In this document: positions 37,406-48,304 of the stretch, piece by piece
Layout of the letters: each line of letters opens with the position of its first letter
How positions within the stretch are numbered: the first letter of the stretch is position 1
Assembly (NCBI RefSeq): GCF_039522025.1
Contig: NZ_BAAADB010000003.1
Span: 382,200-446,199 of the forward strand
DNA length: 64,000 nucleotides
Direction: 5' to 3'
From: Deinococcus depolymerans
GTDB taxonomy: Bacteria; Deinococcota; Deinococci; Deinococcales; Deinococcaceae
Made by a program: the position numbers and the translations under genes
The notes under the pieces: model-generated
What the model saw: the letters and a program-made list of their open reading frames with translations, nothing else
The model's database searches: none
What the model was told of the DNA's origin: nothing

Positions 37406-38172
37406 GACGCTCCCCGGAGGCGGCCGGTCGTGACGGCGCGGTACCCCAGCTCCCAGCTGACCGCGTCCGCTGCGTCCTGCAGGGCGCGCAGCAGCGCCTC
37501 GCGCTCGCGCAGGTGCCGGGTGGGCAGGCTGACACCCAGCGCGGCCAGCACGCCGCCGTCCGCACCCCGGACCGGGACGGCAAGGCTGGCCGTGCCGGCC
37601 GCCCACTCGTCCGCCGTGACCGCGTACCCCTCGGCGCGGATCGCCTGGGCCTGCGCCGCCCAGGTGCCGGCGTCCGTGACGGTGCTGGGCGTGAACGTCA
37701 CGGCCGGGCGCGGCAGGGGCTGACCGGCGTGGGCCAGCAGCAGCTTGCCGCTGGCCGTCGCGTGGGCCGGCAGTTCGAAATCCAGTTCGCCCGCCACGGG
37801 CGGCCCATCTCGGCCCTGCACGCTCCTCGCGATGCACAGCACCCGGCCCGACGCTGCGTCCAGCACGCACAGGAACGCCAGTCGGTGCGCGGCCCGCGCG
37901 ACCCGTTCCATCGCCGCGTGCGCCGGCGCGTACCAGGGCAGGCTGCCGTACAGGGCGCTCGACAGCTTCAGCAGCCGCCACCCCAGCCGGTAGCGGCCTC
38001 TCGCCACGCGCACCAGCAGGCCAGTCTCGACCAGCGCCAGCAGCTGCTCGTGCAGGGTGCTGGTCGGCACGCCCAGGTGCCGCGACAGGTCCGACAGGCG
38101 CCACTCGGTGTGATCCGCGTCGAAGGCAGTCAGTACGTCCACCGCGCCGGATAGCAGGGAAGAGGAGGCCAT
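37402..38172 (-). CDS. IclR-family transcriptional regulator, predicted hut regulator
   Basis: Predicted 256 aa. Winged helix-turn-helix at residues 5-65 (WRLSDLSRHLGVPTSTLHEQLLALVETGLL) and an IclR effector domain at about 75-245 (HRLAFLCVLDAASGRVLCI, LPAHATASGKLLLAHAG, VPVRGADGGVLAALGVSLP). The ATG at 38172 is 6 nt after a -10-like CAGACT. The dyad TTTCCGG-N5-CCGGAAA overlaps its -35 region, and the identical dyad lies before hutU. The inferred role is autorepression plus control of histidine utilisation. Confidence 0.9.
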   Translation of the reverse strand: MASSSLLSGAVDVLTAFDADHTEWRLSDLSRHLGVPTSTLHEQLLALVETGLLVRVARGRYRLGWRLLKLSSALYGSLPWYAPAHAAMERVARAAHRLAFLCVLDAASGRVLCIARSVQGRDGPPVAGELDFELPAHATASGKLLLAHAGQPLPRPAVTFTPSTVTDAGTWAAQAQAIRAEGYAVTADEWAAGTASLAVPVRGADGGVLAALGVSLPTRHLREREALLRALQDAADAVSWELGYRAVTTGRLRGAS

Positions 38173-38189
38173 GCGCGCAGTCTGCCACG

Positions 38190-38208
38190 TTTCCGGCTGA
38201 ACCGGAAA
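38190..38208. promoter_or_regulatory. Predicted IclR operator at its own promoter
   Basis: Perfect dyad TTTCCGG-CTGAA-CCGGAAA. On the minus strand it covers the -35 position (17 bp before CAGACT at 38179-38184), so binding should block transcription of the IclR gene. Confidence 0.7.
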
Positions 38209-38225
38209 GACCGGGCGCGTGGGGT

Positions 38226-39476
38226 TCACAGCGCCAGTCCCGAGATCACCTCCGCCGCGCGCGCCACCCCGTTCTCCGCCCGGATGCGGGCGCCCAGGGC
38301 CGCCGCCCGTTCCTTCATGCCGGGATTGGTCACGGCGCGCGTCAGGGCGTCTGCCAGCGTCCGCTCGTTCAGGGCGCGGCGGGGCACCGGGGCAGGGCCC
38401 ACGCCCAGCCTCTGCACGCGGTCGCCCCAGAACGGCTGATCCCCGAAGAACGGCACGATGACGTTCGGCACGCCCGCCGCGAGGCCCGCCGCCGTCGTGC
38501 CCGCCCCGCCGTGATGCACGGTCGCCGCCACGCGCGGGAACAGCCAGTCGTGCGGGACGCTGTCCGTCACGAACACCGTGTCCGGCACGTCGGCGGCACT
38601 CAGGCCACCCCAGCCGCTCAGGAGCACCGCCCGCTGCCCGCTGCGCGCCAGGGCCGCCACGACCGCGCGGGTGGTCGCCTGCGGGTCCGGGGTGGTCATG
38701 CTCCCGAACCCGATGGATACCGGGGGCGGCCCGGCGTTCAGGAACGCCTCCAGCGCGGTCGGCGGCGTCCAGGCCTCTTGCGGGAGGAACCAGTAGCCGG
38801 TCAGGTGCTGTGCCACGTCCCAGTCGGCGGGGCGCGGCAGGACCGCCGGACTGATGCCATGCAGGGTCGGTAGGGGCCGCAGCGGGCGTGGGCCGAGTAG
38901 CGGCGCGGGGGAGAGACCCAGCACCTCGCGCCGCGCGCGCGAGTCGGCCGAGCGGAACATCTGCCACATTACCTGCCGCGTTAGGACGTGCGACAGGCGG
39001 TTCGCCCAGCCGCCCAGCCGCGCGGTGGCCGGTGGAAAGATCGCGCCCGGAAATGCCCGCGTGGGATGGAACGGCACCACGTGCGCCTCCACGAGCGGCA
39101 CGCGCAGCTTCTCCGAGAGGGCCTGCGCGACGTTCATGCCCCCGATGCCGGCCACGAGCAGGTCGGCGTCCCGCGCGGCCACGAGGCCGTCCTCGGCCCA
39201 CAGCAGCGCCCCCTGCTGCGTGGCGCGCGCGGACACCCGGTTGATCGCCAGCATGTTCCCGCTCGCCAGCGCGGCGCGCATCTCGGGGCTGTTCACGACC
39301 TCCTGCACGTCCCCGCGCATCGGGGCGAACTCCAGACCCGCGCCCGTCACGAGCGCGCGGAACGCCTCGTGCGAGGCGAGCCGCACCGCGTGCCCCGCCC
39401 GGCGCAGCCCCAGCCCCAACGCCACGTACGGCTGCACGTCCCCGCGCGACCCCAGCGCGATCAGCGTGATCTTCAT
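38226..39476 (-). CDS. GT1-type glycosyltransferase (UGT/sterol glucosyltransferase-like)
   Basis: Predicted 416 aa. The N-terminal glycosyltransferase-28-like half (MKITLIALGSRGDVQPYVAL) and C-terminal nucleotide-sugar half (VSIGFGSMTTPDP, HHGGAGTTAAGLAAGVPNVIVPFFGDQPFWG) match enzymes that glycosylate sterols, carotenoids or lipids. Deinococcus carotenoids can be glycosylated, but the acceptor is not shown. The ATG overlaps the stop of the TetR gene, so the two form one unit and TetR probably regulates it. Confidence 0.9.
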   Translation of the reverse strand: MKITLIALGSRGDVQPYVALGLGLRRAGHAVRLASHEAFRALVTGAGLEFAPMRGDVQEVVNSPEMRAALASGNMLAINRVSARATQQGALLWAEDGLVAARDADLLVAGIGGMNVAQALSEKLRVPLVEAHVVPFHPTRAFPGAIFPPATARLGGWANRLSHVLTRQVMWQMFRSADSRARREVLGLSPAPLLGPRPLRPLPTLHGISPAVLPRPADWDVAQHLTGYWFLPQEAWTPPTALEAFLNAGPPPVSIGFGSMTTPDPQATTRAVVAALARSGQRAVLLSGWGGLSAADVPDTVFVTDSVPHDWLFPRVAATVHHGGAGTTAAGLAAGVPNVIVPFFGDQPFWGDRVQRLGVGPAPVPRRALNERTLADALTRAVTNPGMKERAAALGARIRAENGVARAAEVISGLAL

Positions 39477-40105
39477 GCCCGCTCCGCCGCCACCAGGGCC
39501 AGCAGCACGTCGGCCACGCGCGCCGCTGTCACCTGCGGATCTGGGAGAGGGTCGCCCGACAGTGCGCCCTGCACGCAGTGGCCCAGCACCAGCGTCAGGC
39601 CGGCGCGCAGCAGCTCGCCGGTGTCCACGCCACGCAACTCGGGCCGTGCCGCGAGCGCCTGCGCGCCCAGGTCCGCCGTCCCGGTCAGACCGTCGGCGAA
39701 AGCGCGGCCCAGGTCGCGGCGGATCAGGCCCTCGGACAGGATCACGCGCAGCAGCCCCGCCTCGTCCTGCGCCAGCGCCGTCAGGGGCGCGGCCAGGAAC
39801 GCCCGCAGGAAGTCCCGCAGGTTCAGGGCCGCCAGCGCCGCCGGATCGAGCGAGTCGCGCGCCTGCTCTCCCAGCGCGCCGAACAGGCCCAGCAACAGGT
39901 CGTCCTTGCTGCGGAAGTGGTGGTAGAGGGTGCCCTCGGCCAGTCCCGCCTGCCGCGCCACCGCGCGCATGGTCGTGCGGTGGAAGCCGTCCTGCGCGAA
40001 ACAGACCTGCGCCGCCCGGAGGATGGTCGCCCGCCGCTGGGGATCGTCCGCCGGGCGGGGCGAGGTGCGCTTCGCCTGCTTGTCCTTATCCGAGTGAGTG
40101 TTCAC
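39473..40105 (-). CDS. TetR-family transcriptional regulator
   Basis: Predicted 210 aa. TetR helix-turn-helix at about residues 25-70 (ATILRAAQVCFAQDGFHRTT, GLAEGTLYHHFRSKDDLL), ligand domain behind it. The GTG start at 40105 lies 6 nt after a -10 CATCAT with a -35 TTGCAT 17 bp further, so the mRNA should be leaderless. The operator-like dyad covers the start codon itself. It likely represses itself and the coupled glycosyltransferase gene. Confidence 0.9.
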   Translation of the reverse strand: MNTHSDKDKQAKRTSPRPADDPQRRATILRAAQVCFAQDGFHRTTMRAVARQAGLAEGTLYHHFRSKDDLLLGLFGALGEQARDSLDPAALAALNLRDFLRAFLAAPLTALAQDEAGLLRVILSEGLIRRDLGRAFADGLTGTADLGAQALAARPELRGVDTGELLRAGLTLVLGHCVQGALSGDPLPDPQVTAARVADVLLALVAAERA

Positions 40106-40140
40106 TCATTCATGATGCTGAATGACAGGCCGGGATGCAA
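40095..40140 (-). promoter_or_regulatory. TetR promoter and overlapping dyad
   Basis: -35 TTGCAT (40135-40140), 17-bp spacer, -10 CATCAT (40112-40117), 6 nt, GTG. The palindrome TGAGTG-TT-CACTCA (40095-40108) spans the start of the message, ideal for autorepression. Confidence 0.65.
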
Positions 40141-40154
40141 GGGAGGGAAGCATC

Positions 40155-40208
40155 TTTCCGGGCAGACCGGAAAACCAGATTGCCACCCTTACCAGACAGG
40201 CGGAAGAT
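40155..40208 (+). promoter_or_regulatory. hut promoter with IclR operator
   Basis: The dyad TTTCCGG-GCAGA-CCGGAAA (40155-40173) is followed 6 bp later by -35 TTGCCA (40180-40185), a 17-bp spacer and a weak -10 GAAGAT (40203-40208). An operator just upstream of -35 with a poor -10 fits activation. The message would have a leader of about 95 nt before hutU. Confidence 0.6.
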
Positions 40209-40311
40209 GACGGCACGTAAACCACGCCACGAGCGGTGAGACCATCACTGCGGCCACCGCCACCGCCACTGCGCTCCGCACCCATATCCGCCCGCCCCCG
40301 GAGGACCTCCC

Positions 40312-42005
<1,694 letters not shown>

Positions 42006-42009
<4 letters not shown>

Positions 42010-42932
42010 CCCAGCCCACCCACCTTCCTTACGGAGGAATCGCCACCTTCGCCCGCGCGCCGATGGTCCAGCCCGAGGGAGACTGGACGGCGGACGTGGC
42101 CGTGCTCGGCATTCCCTTCGATATCGCGCTGGGCTTCCGCCCCGGCGCCCGCTTCGCGCCGCGTGCGCTGCGGGAGGCGAGTCTGCGGAGCGTGCCGCCC
42201 TTCACGGGCCTGGACGGCGTGACGAGACTGGCGGGCGTGACCTTCGCGGACGCGGGGGACGTGGTGCTGCCCAGCCTGGAGCCGGAACTCGCGCGGCAGC
42301 GGATCAGCGCGGCGGCGGAACTCGTGCGGGACCGGTGCAGCCTGCCGGTGTTCCTGGGTGGCGATCACAGCGTGACGTACCCGATCCTGCGGGCGTTCGC
42401 GGGCGTGCCTGACCTGCATGTGGTGCAGCTGGACGCGCACCTGGACTTCACGGACACGCGAAACGACACCCGCTACAGCAACAGCAGCCCCTTCCGCCGC
42501 GCGTGCGAGGACCTGCCGAACCTCGTGCACATCACGACCATTGGCCTGCGCGGCCTGCGCTTCGACCCGGAAGCGGTCGCGGCGGCCCGTGCGCGCGGGC
42601 ACGCATTGATCCCCATGACAGACGTCGCGGGTGACCTGCCGGGCGTGCTTGAGCAGCTGCCACGCGGGAAGAACGTGTACCTCAGTGTGGACGTGGACGC
42701 CTTCGACCCCAGCGTGATTCCCGGCACGAGCAGCCCCGAACCGGACGGCCTGACCTACGCCCAGGGCATGGCGATCCTGGCGGAAACTGCGCGGCACAAC
42801 ACCATCGTCGGCCTGGACGTGGTGGAACTCGCCCCGAACCTCGACCCCACCGGACGCAGCGAACTCCTGATGGCGCGGCTGATCATGGAGACGCTGTGCG
42901 CCGCGCAGGAATCTGGAATCTTCACGTCATGA
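42006..42932 (+). CDS. hutG: Ureohydrolase family protein, predicted formimidoylglutamase
   Basis: Predicted 308 aa with a GTG overlapping the hutU stop. Arginase fold with Mn ligands in [21 protein letters not shown] (usual DAHxD) and [27 protein letters not shown] motif. By sequence alone it resembles agmatinases; its place in the hut operon makes hydrolysis of formimidoylglutamate to glutamate and formamide the likely job. No hutF-type deiminase or ftcD is nearby. Confidence 0.85.
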
Positions 42933-43825
42933 CCAGACCCCGTTCCATGCTGCCACCCGTCGAATCGCGCCTGACTGGAGTGGCGCACCCGCGCAACCAG
43001 CTCAAACGCCAGCTGAAGAAGGAACTGGCGACACTCACGACACCCGACACCGCCATCATGCGGCCAAGCCTGTGGCTGTCAGTCACCGCCGTGCCGTTCG
43101 TGCTGCACGTCGCCGTGCGCCACGACACGACCCTCGAAGACATGGACGCCTTTCTTCGGGAAATCTGGATGGAATGCTGCGGGCACCTGAGTGAATTCGA
43201 GTCACGTCCCACGAAGTACGAGACGATCACGTACCGCAACGATTCCGAAGAGGACTTCGAGGACGACGAGTTGGACACCGACTCTGATGAAGAAGAGCTG
43301 TCGGACGACGAATCCTGGGACGACTACGCAGAAAAGGAACCTGAGCGGAGCGATTTCCCGGTCATGTCCGACGACGACTGGGAGGCTCTCCGAACTCGCC
43401 TGAGCCCCGGCGCGCACCCGGAGCGTCCCCTGACCGTCACCATCCGGGAGGCCATGGACGGTGTGAAGGACCTGCGGTATGAGTACGACATGGGCACTAC
43501 CACCCGCTGCGTGCTGAAGGTGGAGGCGGAGCTGACGTTGCCCTGGCCGGAGGACAGGACGGTGCGGCTCCTGGCCCGCAACGCCCGCCCCGACTGGGTG
43601 TGCCGCGAGTGTGCCGAACCGGCTACCCACCAGTGCATCATGGGCGAGTGCTGGGAGGACGGGTACGCCAAGTTCTGCGCGAAACATGCCAGAACCCATC
43701 CACGCAAGGCCCACCCGCGCGAGGGTGGAGATGCCTGGATGATCGCGCCCCTCTCCAACTCCCCGCGCGATCCCTGCTGCGGGTACTTCGAGCACCCAAG
43801 CAGTGAGGAGGACTACGTGTGGTGA
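42929..43825 (+). CDS. Uncharacterised acidic protein in the hut operon, PRiA4b ORF3-like
   Basis: Predicted 298 aa. The ATG at 42929 overlaps the hutG stop (ATGA), and its own stop overlaps hutI, so it is cotranslated with the pathway. Residues about 45-80 (FVLHVAVRHDTTLEDMDAFLREIW) and 185-210 (LRYEYDMGTTTRCVLKVE) resemble the plasmid pRiA4b ORF-3-like fold. Between them a strongly acidic insertion (about 100-135, mostly Asp/Glu) interrupts the domain. The C-terminal part has a Cys/His cluster (CRECAEPATHQCIMGEC, then FCAKH) likely to bind zinc. No role in histidine breakdown is known for it. Confidence 0.75.
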   Translation: MTRPRSMLPPVESRLTGVAHPRNQLKRQLKKELATLTTPDTAIMRPSLWLSVTAVPFVLHVAVRHDTTLEDMDAFLREIWMECCGHLSEFESRPTKYETITYRNDSEEDFEDDELDTDSDEEELSDDESWDDYAEKEPERSDFPVMSDDDWEALRTRLSPGAHPERPLTVTIREAMDGVKDLRYEYDMGTTTRCVLKVEAELTLPWPEDRTVRLLARNARPDWVCRECAEPATHQCIMGECWEDGYAKFCAKHARTHPRKAHPREGGDAWMIAPLSNSPRDPCCGYFEHPSSEEDYVW

Positions 43826-45021
43826 CGGAAACACTGTTCACGAACATCAGCCAGCTCGTGACGCCTGCGCCGGGTGTGCAGCGCGGCGCGGCCATGCGCG
43901 ACCTGACCGTCATACCCGACGCGGCGATGCTCGTGTCGGGCGGCGTGATCCGCTGGGTCGGCCCGCGCACCGACGCTCCCGGAATCGCGCAGGAACATGA
44001 TCTGGGCGGCGTGGCGGTCGTCCCCGGATTGATCGACCCGCACACGCACGCCGTCTGGGCCGGGGATCGCCTCGCGGACTTCGAGGCGCGCGTGCAGGGC
44101 GTCCCATACGAGGAGATCCTCGCGCGCGGCGGCGGCATCCGCAGCTCCATGCGGGCGACCGGGGCGGCCAGCGTGGACGAACTCGTCGCGCTCGCCCGGC
44201 CACGATTGCGGGCATTGCAGGACTCCGGCGCGACGACCACCGAGGTCAAGAGCGGGTACGGCCTGGACTTCGACGCCGAGCTGCGGATGCTTCATGCCGT
44301 CCGCACCCTTCAGGCCGAATTCGGGCTCGTGCCGACCCTGCTGATTCACGTGCCGCCCACTGAGGGCCGCGCCGAGTACGTGCAGGCCGTCTGCCGTGAC
44401 CTGATCCCCAGTGTGGCGCGTGAGGGGCTGGCGACAGCCGTGGATGTGTTCACCGAGCGCGAGGCGTTCACGGTGGATGAAACCCGCGCGATCCTCCAGG
44501 CTGCGAAAGCACATGGCCTTCAGACGAAGCTGCACGCCGATCAGTTCCACGCCATCGGCGGCACGGAACTCGCGTGTGAGCTGGGTGCCCTGAGCGTGGA
44601 TCACCTGGAGGCGAGCGGCCCCGCGCAGATCGCCGCGCTGGCCGCGTCGAACACCGTGGCGACCATCCTGCCCGGCGTGACCCTGCACCTGGGTCTGCCC
44701 GCCGCGCCGGGCCGCGCCCTCATTGACGCGGGAGGGGCAGTCGCCGTGGGCACCGACCTGAACCCCGGTTCCTCACCTGTGTTCAGCACGCAATTCGCGC
44801 TGGCCCTCGCGGTGCGCCTGTGCCGCCTGACGCCCGCCGAGGCGCTGACCGCCTGCACCGTGAACGCGGCCGCCGCCCTCGGCCTGAGCGACCGGGGAGC
44901 CCTCGCGCCCGGTCAGCGCGCCGACTTCCTCGCCCTGCACAGCCCCGACTGGCGTGACCTGCCCTACACCCTCGGCGCGAACCCCGTGCGGCAGGTCTTC
45001 ATCGGCGGGACTTCGGTCTGA
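43822..45021 (+). CDS. hutI: Imidazolonepropionase
   Basis: About 399 aa. Amidohydrolase that opens the imidazolone ring to give formimidoylglutamate. Metal-site motif [15 protein letters not shown] (about residues 68-82), [10 protein letters not shown] near 240, and Asp of [13 protein letters not shown] near 312. The N-terminal beta-sandwich part is present. Start at the second of two consecutive GTG codons (43819, 43822); the latter gives the common GTGA overlap with the upstream stop. Confidence 0.96.
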   Translation: MTETLFTNISQLVTPAPGVQRGAAMRDLTVIPDAAMLVSGGVIRWVGPRTDAPGIAQEHDLGGVAVVPGLIDPHTHAVWAGDRLADFEARVQGVPYEEILARGGGIRSSMRATGAASVDELVALARPRLRALQDSGATTTEVKSGYGLDFDAELRMLHAVRTLQAEFGLVPTLLIHVPPTEGRAEYVQAVCRDLIPSVAREGLATAVDVFTEREAFTVDETRAILQAAKAHGLQTKLHADQFHAIGGTELACELGALSVDHLEASGPAQIAALAASNTVATILPGVTLHLGLPAAPGRALIDAGGAVAVGTDLNPGSSPVFSTQFALALAVRLCRLTPAEALTACTVNAAAALGLSDRGALAPGQRADFLALHSPDWRDLPYTLGANPVRQVFIGGTSV

Positions 45022-45074
45022 GCCACCTCTATCAACCATCTTCCATCACCCATCAACCCTCCGAAGGAGTACCC

Positions 45075-46577
45075 GTGATTCTCGATCAACACCTGTCCCT
45101 GTCTGATTTCCTGTCCGTCGTGCGTGGCGGCGAGTCCGTCCAGCTGTCCGAGGCCGCGCGGGAGCGCATTCTTCGTGCGCGGGCGGTGATCGAGCGGATC
45201 GTGGATGGTCAGGCGGCGGTGTACGGCGTGAACACGGGCTTCGGGAAGTTCGCGTCGGTGCAGGTGCCGCGCGAGGGGCTGGAGGAGTTGCAGTTGAACC
45301 TGATCCTGTCGCACGCGATCGGGGTGGGGGAGAACCTGCCGGGCGAGGTGGTGCGCGGCATGCTGCTGTTGCGGGCGCAGTCGCTGGCGCTGGGGCACTC
45401 TGGGGTGCGGCCCGAGGTGGTGGAGCTGCTGCTCTCGCTGCTGAACGCGGGGGCGCACCCGGTCATTCCGGCGCAGGGCAGTGTGGGCGCGTCGGGGGAT
45501 CTGGCCCCGCTGGCGCATCTGGCCCTCGCGCTGATCGGGCACGGCGAGATCGAGTACCGGGGCGAGGTGCGCACCAGTGCGGACGTGCTGGCCGAACTGG
45601 GCCTGACCCCGCTGACGTTGCAGGCGAAGGAGGGACTGGCACTCATCAACGGCACGCAGCTGATGGGCAGCCTGCTCGCGCTGGCCGTCGCGGACGCCCG
45701 CACCCTGCTGGGCACGGCGAACCTCGCGGCGGCCATGACGGTCGAGGCGATGTACGGCTCGCACCGGCCCTTCCAGCCGGATGTGATCGGCCTGCGCCCC
45801 CACCCCGGCGCGGTCGCGGTGGCCGAGGAACTGCGGTTCTTCCTGCGGGACTCGCAGATCGCGCCGTCGCATCTGGTGGGGGACGGGAAGGTGCAGGACG
45901 CGTACTCCCTGCGGGCCGCGCCGCAGGTACACGGCGCGAGCCTGGACGCGCTGGCACACGCCGAGCGGGTCCTGGCCGTCGAGTTCGCGTCCGTGACGGA
46001 CAACCCCCTGATCTTCCCCGACACCGGGGACGTGGTGAGCGGCGGGAACTTCCACGGGCAGCCGCTGGCCGTGACCATCGACGCACTCAAGGTCGCGGTG
46101 GCGGAACTCGGCAGCATCTCGGAGCGCCGCTGCGAGCAGCTCCTGAACCCGGCCCTGTCCGGCCTGCCGGGCTTCCTCGCGCCGCAGGGCGGCCTGAACA
46201 GCGGGTTCATGATCGCGCAGTACACGGCCGCCGCGCTCGTCAGCGAGAACAAGGTCCTCGCGCACCCCGCCAGCGTGGACACCATTCCCACCAGCGCCAA
46301 CCAGGAGGATCACGTCAGCATGGGCGCACACGGCGCCCGGCAACTGCGGGCCATCCTGGAGAACGTGCAGAACGTCATCGGGATCGAACTGCTGTGCGCC
46401 GCGCAGGCACTCGACTTCCAGAACCTCCACGCCGGGCGCGGCGCGCAGGCCGCCTGGGAGCACATCCGCGCGCACATCCCCAACATGACGCAGGACCGCT
46501 ACTACCGCCCCGACCTCCTGAAGATCGTGGAGATGGTGCGAAGTGGGGAGCTGCTGCGGGTGGCGCGGGAAGCGTAG
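45075..46577 (+). CDS. hutH: Histidine ammonia-lyase
   Basis: Predicted 500 aa. It removes ammonia from histidine to give urocanate, the first pathway step. The MIO prosthetic group forms from Ala-Ser-Gly in [18 protein letters not shown] (about residues 136-153). The N-terminal [11 protein letters not shown] and later [10 protein letters not shown] motifs are intact. GTG start with GAAGGAG 8 nt upstream. It sits 53 bp after hutI, the last gene of the set; the gap is pyrimidine-rich with repeated CCATC. Confidence 0.97.
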   Translation: MILDQHLSLSDFLSVVRGGESVQLSEAARERILRARAVIERIVDGQAAVYGVNTGFGKFASVQVPREGLEELQLNLILSHAIGVGENLPGEVVRGMLLLRAQSLALGHSGVRPEVVELLLSLLNAGAHPVIPAQGSVGASGDLAPLAHLALALIGHGEIEYRGEVRTSADVLAELGLTPLTLQAKEGLALINGTQLMGSLLALAVADARTLLGTANLAAAMTVEAMYGSHRPFQPDVIGLRPHPGAVAVAEELRFFLRDSQIAPSHLVGDGKVQDAYSLRAAPQVHGASLDALAHAERVLAVEFASVTDNPLIFPDTGDVVSGGNFHGQPLAVTIDALKVAVAELGSISERRCEQLLNPALSGLPGFLAPQGGLNSGFMIAQYTAAALVSENKVLAHPASVDTIPTSANQEDHVSMGAHGARQLRAILENVQNVIGIELLCAAQALDFQNLHAGRGAQAAWEHIRAHIPNMTQDRYYRPDLLKIVEMVRSGELLRVAREA

Positions 46578-46585
46578 GGGACCCC

Positions 46586-46762
46586 TTACCGGTTCAGCCA
46601 TTCCAGTCCGCCCGCGCGGCCGTCTGCGAGCAGGTCGATGCGGGCGCTGGCGTGCCCGTGCGCGGTCAGCGGCGGGTCGGGCTGCCGCGCCTGCGCGGAG
46701 TCGGGTCGGTCCTCGATCAGGTTGTTCTGCGACTGGGCGTGGCGGATCAGCAGCAGCTTCAC
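46586..46762 (-). pseudogene. Truncated histidine phosphatase (phosphoglycerate mutase-like) N-terminus
   Basis: An open frame of 58 codons from GTG at 46762 to TAA at 46586. It begins VKLLLIRHAQSQNN, the catalytic RHG-type motif of the branch-1 histidine phosphatase family, and continues with PLTAHGHASA like the family's PLTxxGxxQA. A Shine-Dalgarno-like AAAGGT lies just upstream. Functional members need about 190-230 residues including a second His, missing here, so this is a remnant cut off near the hutH 3' end. A role as a small protein cannot be excluded. Confidence 0.68.
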
Positions 46763-46891
46763 ACCTTTACCGTGAGGCGTCCGGGCGGCACGGACGACCT
46801 CATGCGCTGCTGATTCGGCTAGACAGGTCCGGCCTTAGGATGGGGTCCACTTCCAGATGCCTCCGCCCCTCACGCCTCACCCAAGGAACCC

Positions 46892-47779
46892 ATGACCACC
46901 CTCGACGACATCCTGAACGCACCCGCCCCCGCCTCCGAGTGGATTCTCGCGCAGGACTGCGCCGAGACCGGCCTGCACCCCGACGACATCCGCACCGAGA
47001 TGCTGCGCCGCATCCGCGAGATGCGCGCCAGCATCGAACGCGGCCTGAGCAGTGACGCCAAAAGCATCACGGGGATGGTCGGCTGGAACGCCAAGGGCCT
47101 CTGGGACGCCCCGGACGTGCTGGGTGCGCCCGTCCTGAAGCGCGTGCAGGCCTACGCCATGGCCGTGAACGAGGAGAACGCCCGCATGGGCCGCATCGTC
47201 GCCGCACCCACCGCAGGCAGCGCGGGCACCATCCCCGGCGCACTGATCGGCGTGGCCGACCACCTGGGTATTCCCGACGAGCAACTCGTGAACCCCATGA
47301 TCCTCGCCGCCGGGATCGGCAAGGCCATCAGCAAGCGCATGTTCATCAGCGGCGCGGCGGGCGGCTGTCAGGCCGAGATCGGCAGCAGTGCCGCCATGGC
47401 CGCCGCCGCCATCGTCGAACTGATGGGCGGCACGCCCCGCGCCGCCGTACACGCCGCCAGCATGGCACTCATGAACACCATCGGCCTCGTGTGCGACCCG
47501 GTCGGCGGGTACGTGGAAGTCCCCTGCGTGAGCCGCAACGCCTTCTACGCCGTGCACGCCGTCAGCGCCGCGCAGCTTGCCCTGGCGCAACTGGAATCCT
47601 TCATCCCGCCCGACGAGGTCCTGGGCGCGATGGCCAGCGTGGGCCGCATGATGCCCGCCGCGCTGCGCGAAACCGCCGACGGGGGCCTCGCCCAGACGCC
47701 CACCGGGCTGGCCGTCACCGCTCGCATGGAAGGCAAGGATGGGGACTCGGGCGGAATGATCGAACTGCCGCTGGCGTAA
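46892..47779 (+). CDS. sdaAA: L-serine dehydratase, alpha subunit
   Basis: Predicted 295 aa. SdaA alpha domain with the Fe-S ligands in [13 protein letters not shown] (about residue 155) and [16 protein letters not shown] (Cys near 200 and 211), and [14 protein letters not shown] in the active site. It forms serine dehydratase with SdaAB at 36498, converting serine to pyruvate and ammonia. A separate promoter is likely because of the 9.7-kb distance. AAGGAA precedes the ATG. Confidence 0.95.
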   Translation: MTTLDDILNAPAPASEWILAQDCAETGLHPDDIRTEMLRRIREMRASIERGLSSDAKSITGMVGWNAKGLWDAPDVLGAPVLKRVQAYAMAVNEENARMGRIVAAPTAGSAGTIPGALIGVADHLGIPDEQLVNPMILAAGIGKAISKRMFISGAAGGCQAEIGSSAAMAAAAIVELMGGTPRAAVHAASMALMNTIGLVCDPVGGYVEVPCVSRNAFYAVHAVSAAQLALAQLESFIPPDEVLGAMASVGRMMPAALRETADGGLAQTPTGLAVTARMEGKDGDSGGMIELPLA

Positions 47780-47787
47780 GCGGGCAG

Positions 47788-47822
47788 GAGCGGGCCGACC
47801 TGAATTTCGGGTCGGCCCGCTC
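47788..47822. terminator. Terminator between sdaAA and the membrane gene cluster
   Basis: GAGCGGGCCGACC and GGTCGGCCCGCTC form a perfect 13-bp stem with a 9-nt loop, 8 bp after the sdaAA stop. It faces the convergent membrane-protein gene. Confidence 0.75.
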
Positions 47823-47833
47823 TCGTCACGGGT

Positions 47834-48304
47834 TCAGGTCGCAGTGGTACGACGCACCGCTGCCCAGCTCTGCACACTCCCCGCCGCGCACGCCACGATC
47901 ACGGCCAGCACCGTCGCCCACTGATCGGCCACCCCCGGATCACGCGGGGCCGCGTCGCCCAGCGCCGCCTGCAACACGACTACTGCCAGCCACGCGCCCG
48001 GCAGGAACGCCAGCGCGCCCGCTCCGGCCTCCAGCGCCCCCAGGCGCTGGGTACCCAGCAGGGCCCCGCCCACGCCCGACAGGATCATCACGCCCAGCCA
48101 CAGGCCATCCGGCGCGTCGTGTCGCCAGAGGAACTGGCTGAGCAGCACCACGCCCACGCCCAGTGCAGCGAACACCGCTGCCGCTAGACCCGCAGCGCGC
48201 CACCCGAACCGTCCCGCCGCCAGTCTCGTCTGCGCCGCCCACTTCTGGTCGTTCACGCTGGAGGCTTCGTTCTGCATGGCGGACCTCCACTCTTCGGGGG
48301 TCAT
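47834..48304 (-). CDS. Membrane protein of the PadR cassette (third member)
   Basis: Predicted 156 aa. An N-terminal soluble segment [20 protein letters not shown], then about four transmembrane helices (38-58, 68-86, 92-112, 125-147). The first 25 residues resemble those of the next two upstream genes (MTHDDWKIGMQNEADSV and MNHDDWSDALDTEL), so the three form a small paralogous set. No known family recognised. Its ATG overlaps the preceding stop by 4 bp. Confidence 0.78.
   Translation of the reverse strand: MTPEEWRSAMQNEASSVNDQKWAAQTRLAAGRFGWRAAGLAAAVFAALGVGVVLLSQFLWRHDAPDGLWLGVMILSGVGGALLGTQRLGALEAGAGALAFLPGAWLAVVVLQAALGDAAPRDPGVADQWATVLAVIVACAAGSVQSWAAVRRTTAT

Noticed and set aside
44964..46601. 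Long open frame antisense to hutH
   Set aside because: High-GC shadow frame with no motif; hutH is complete on the plus strand.
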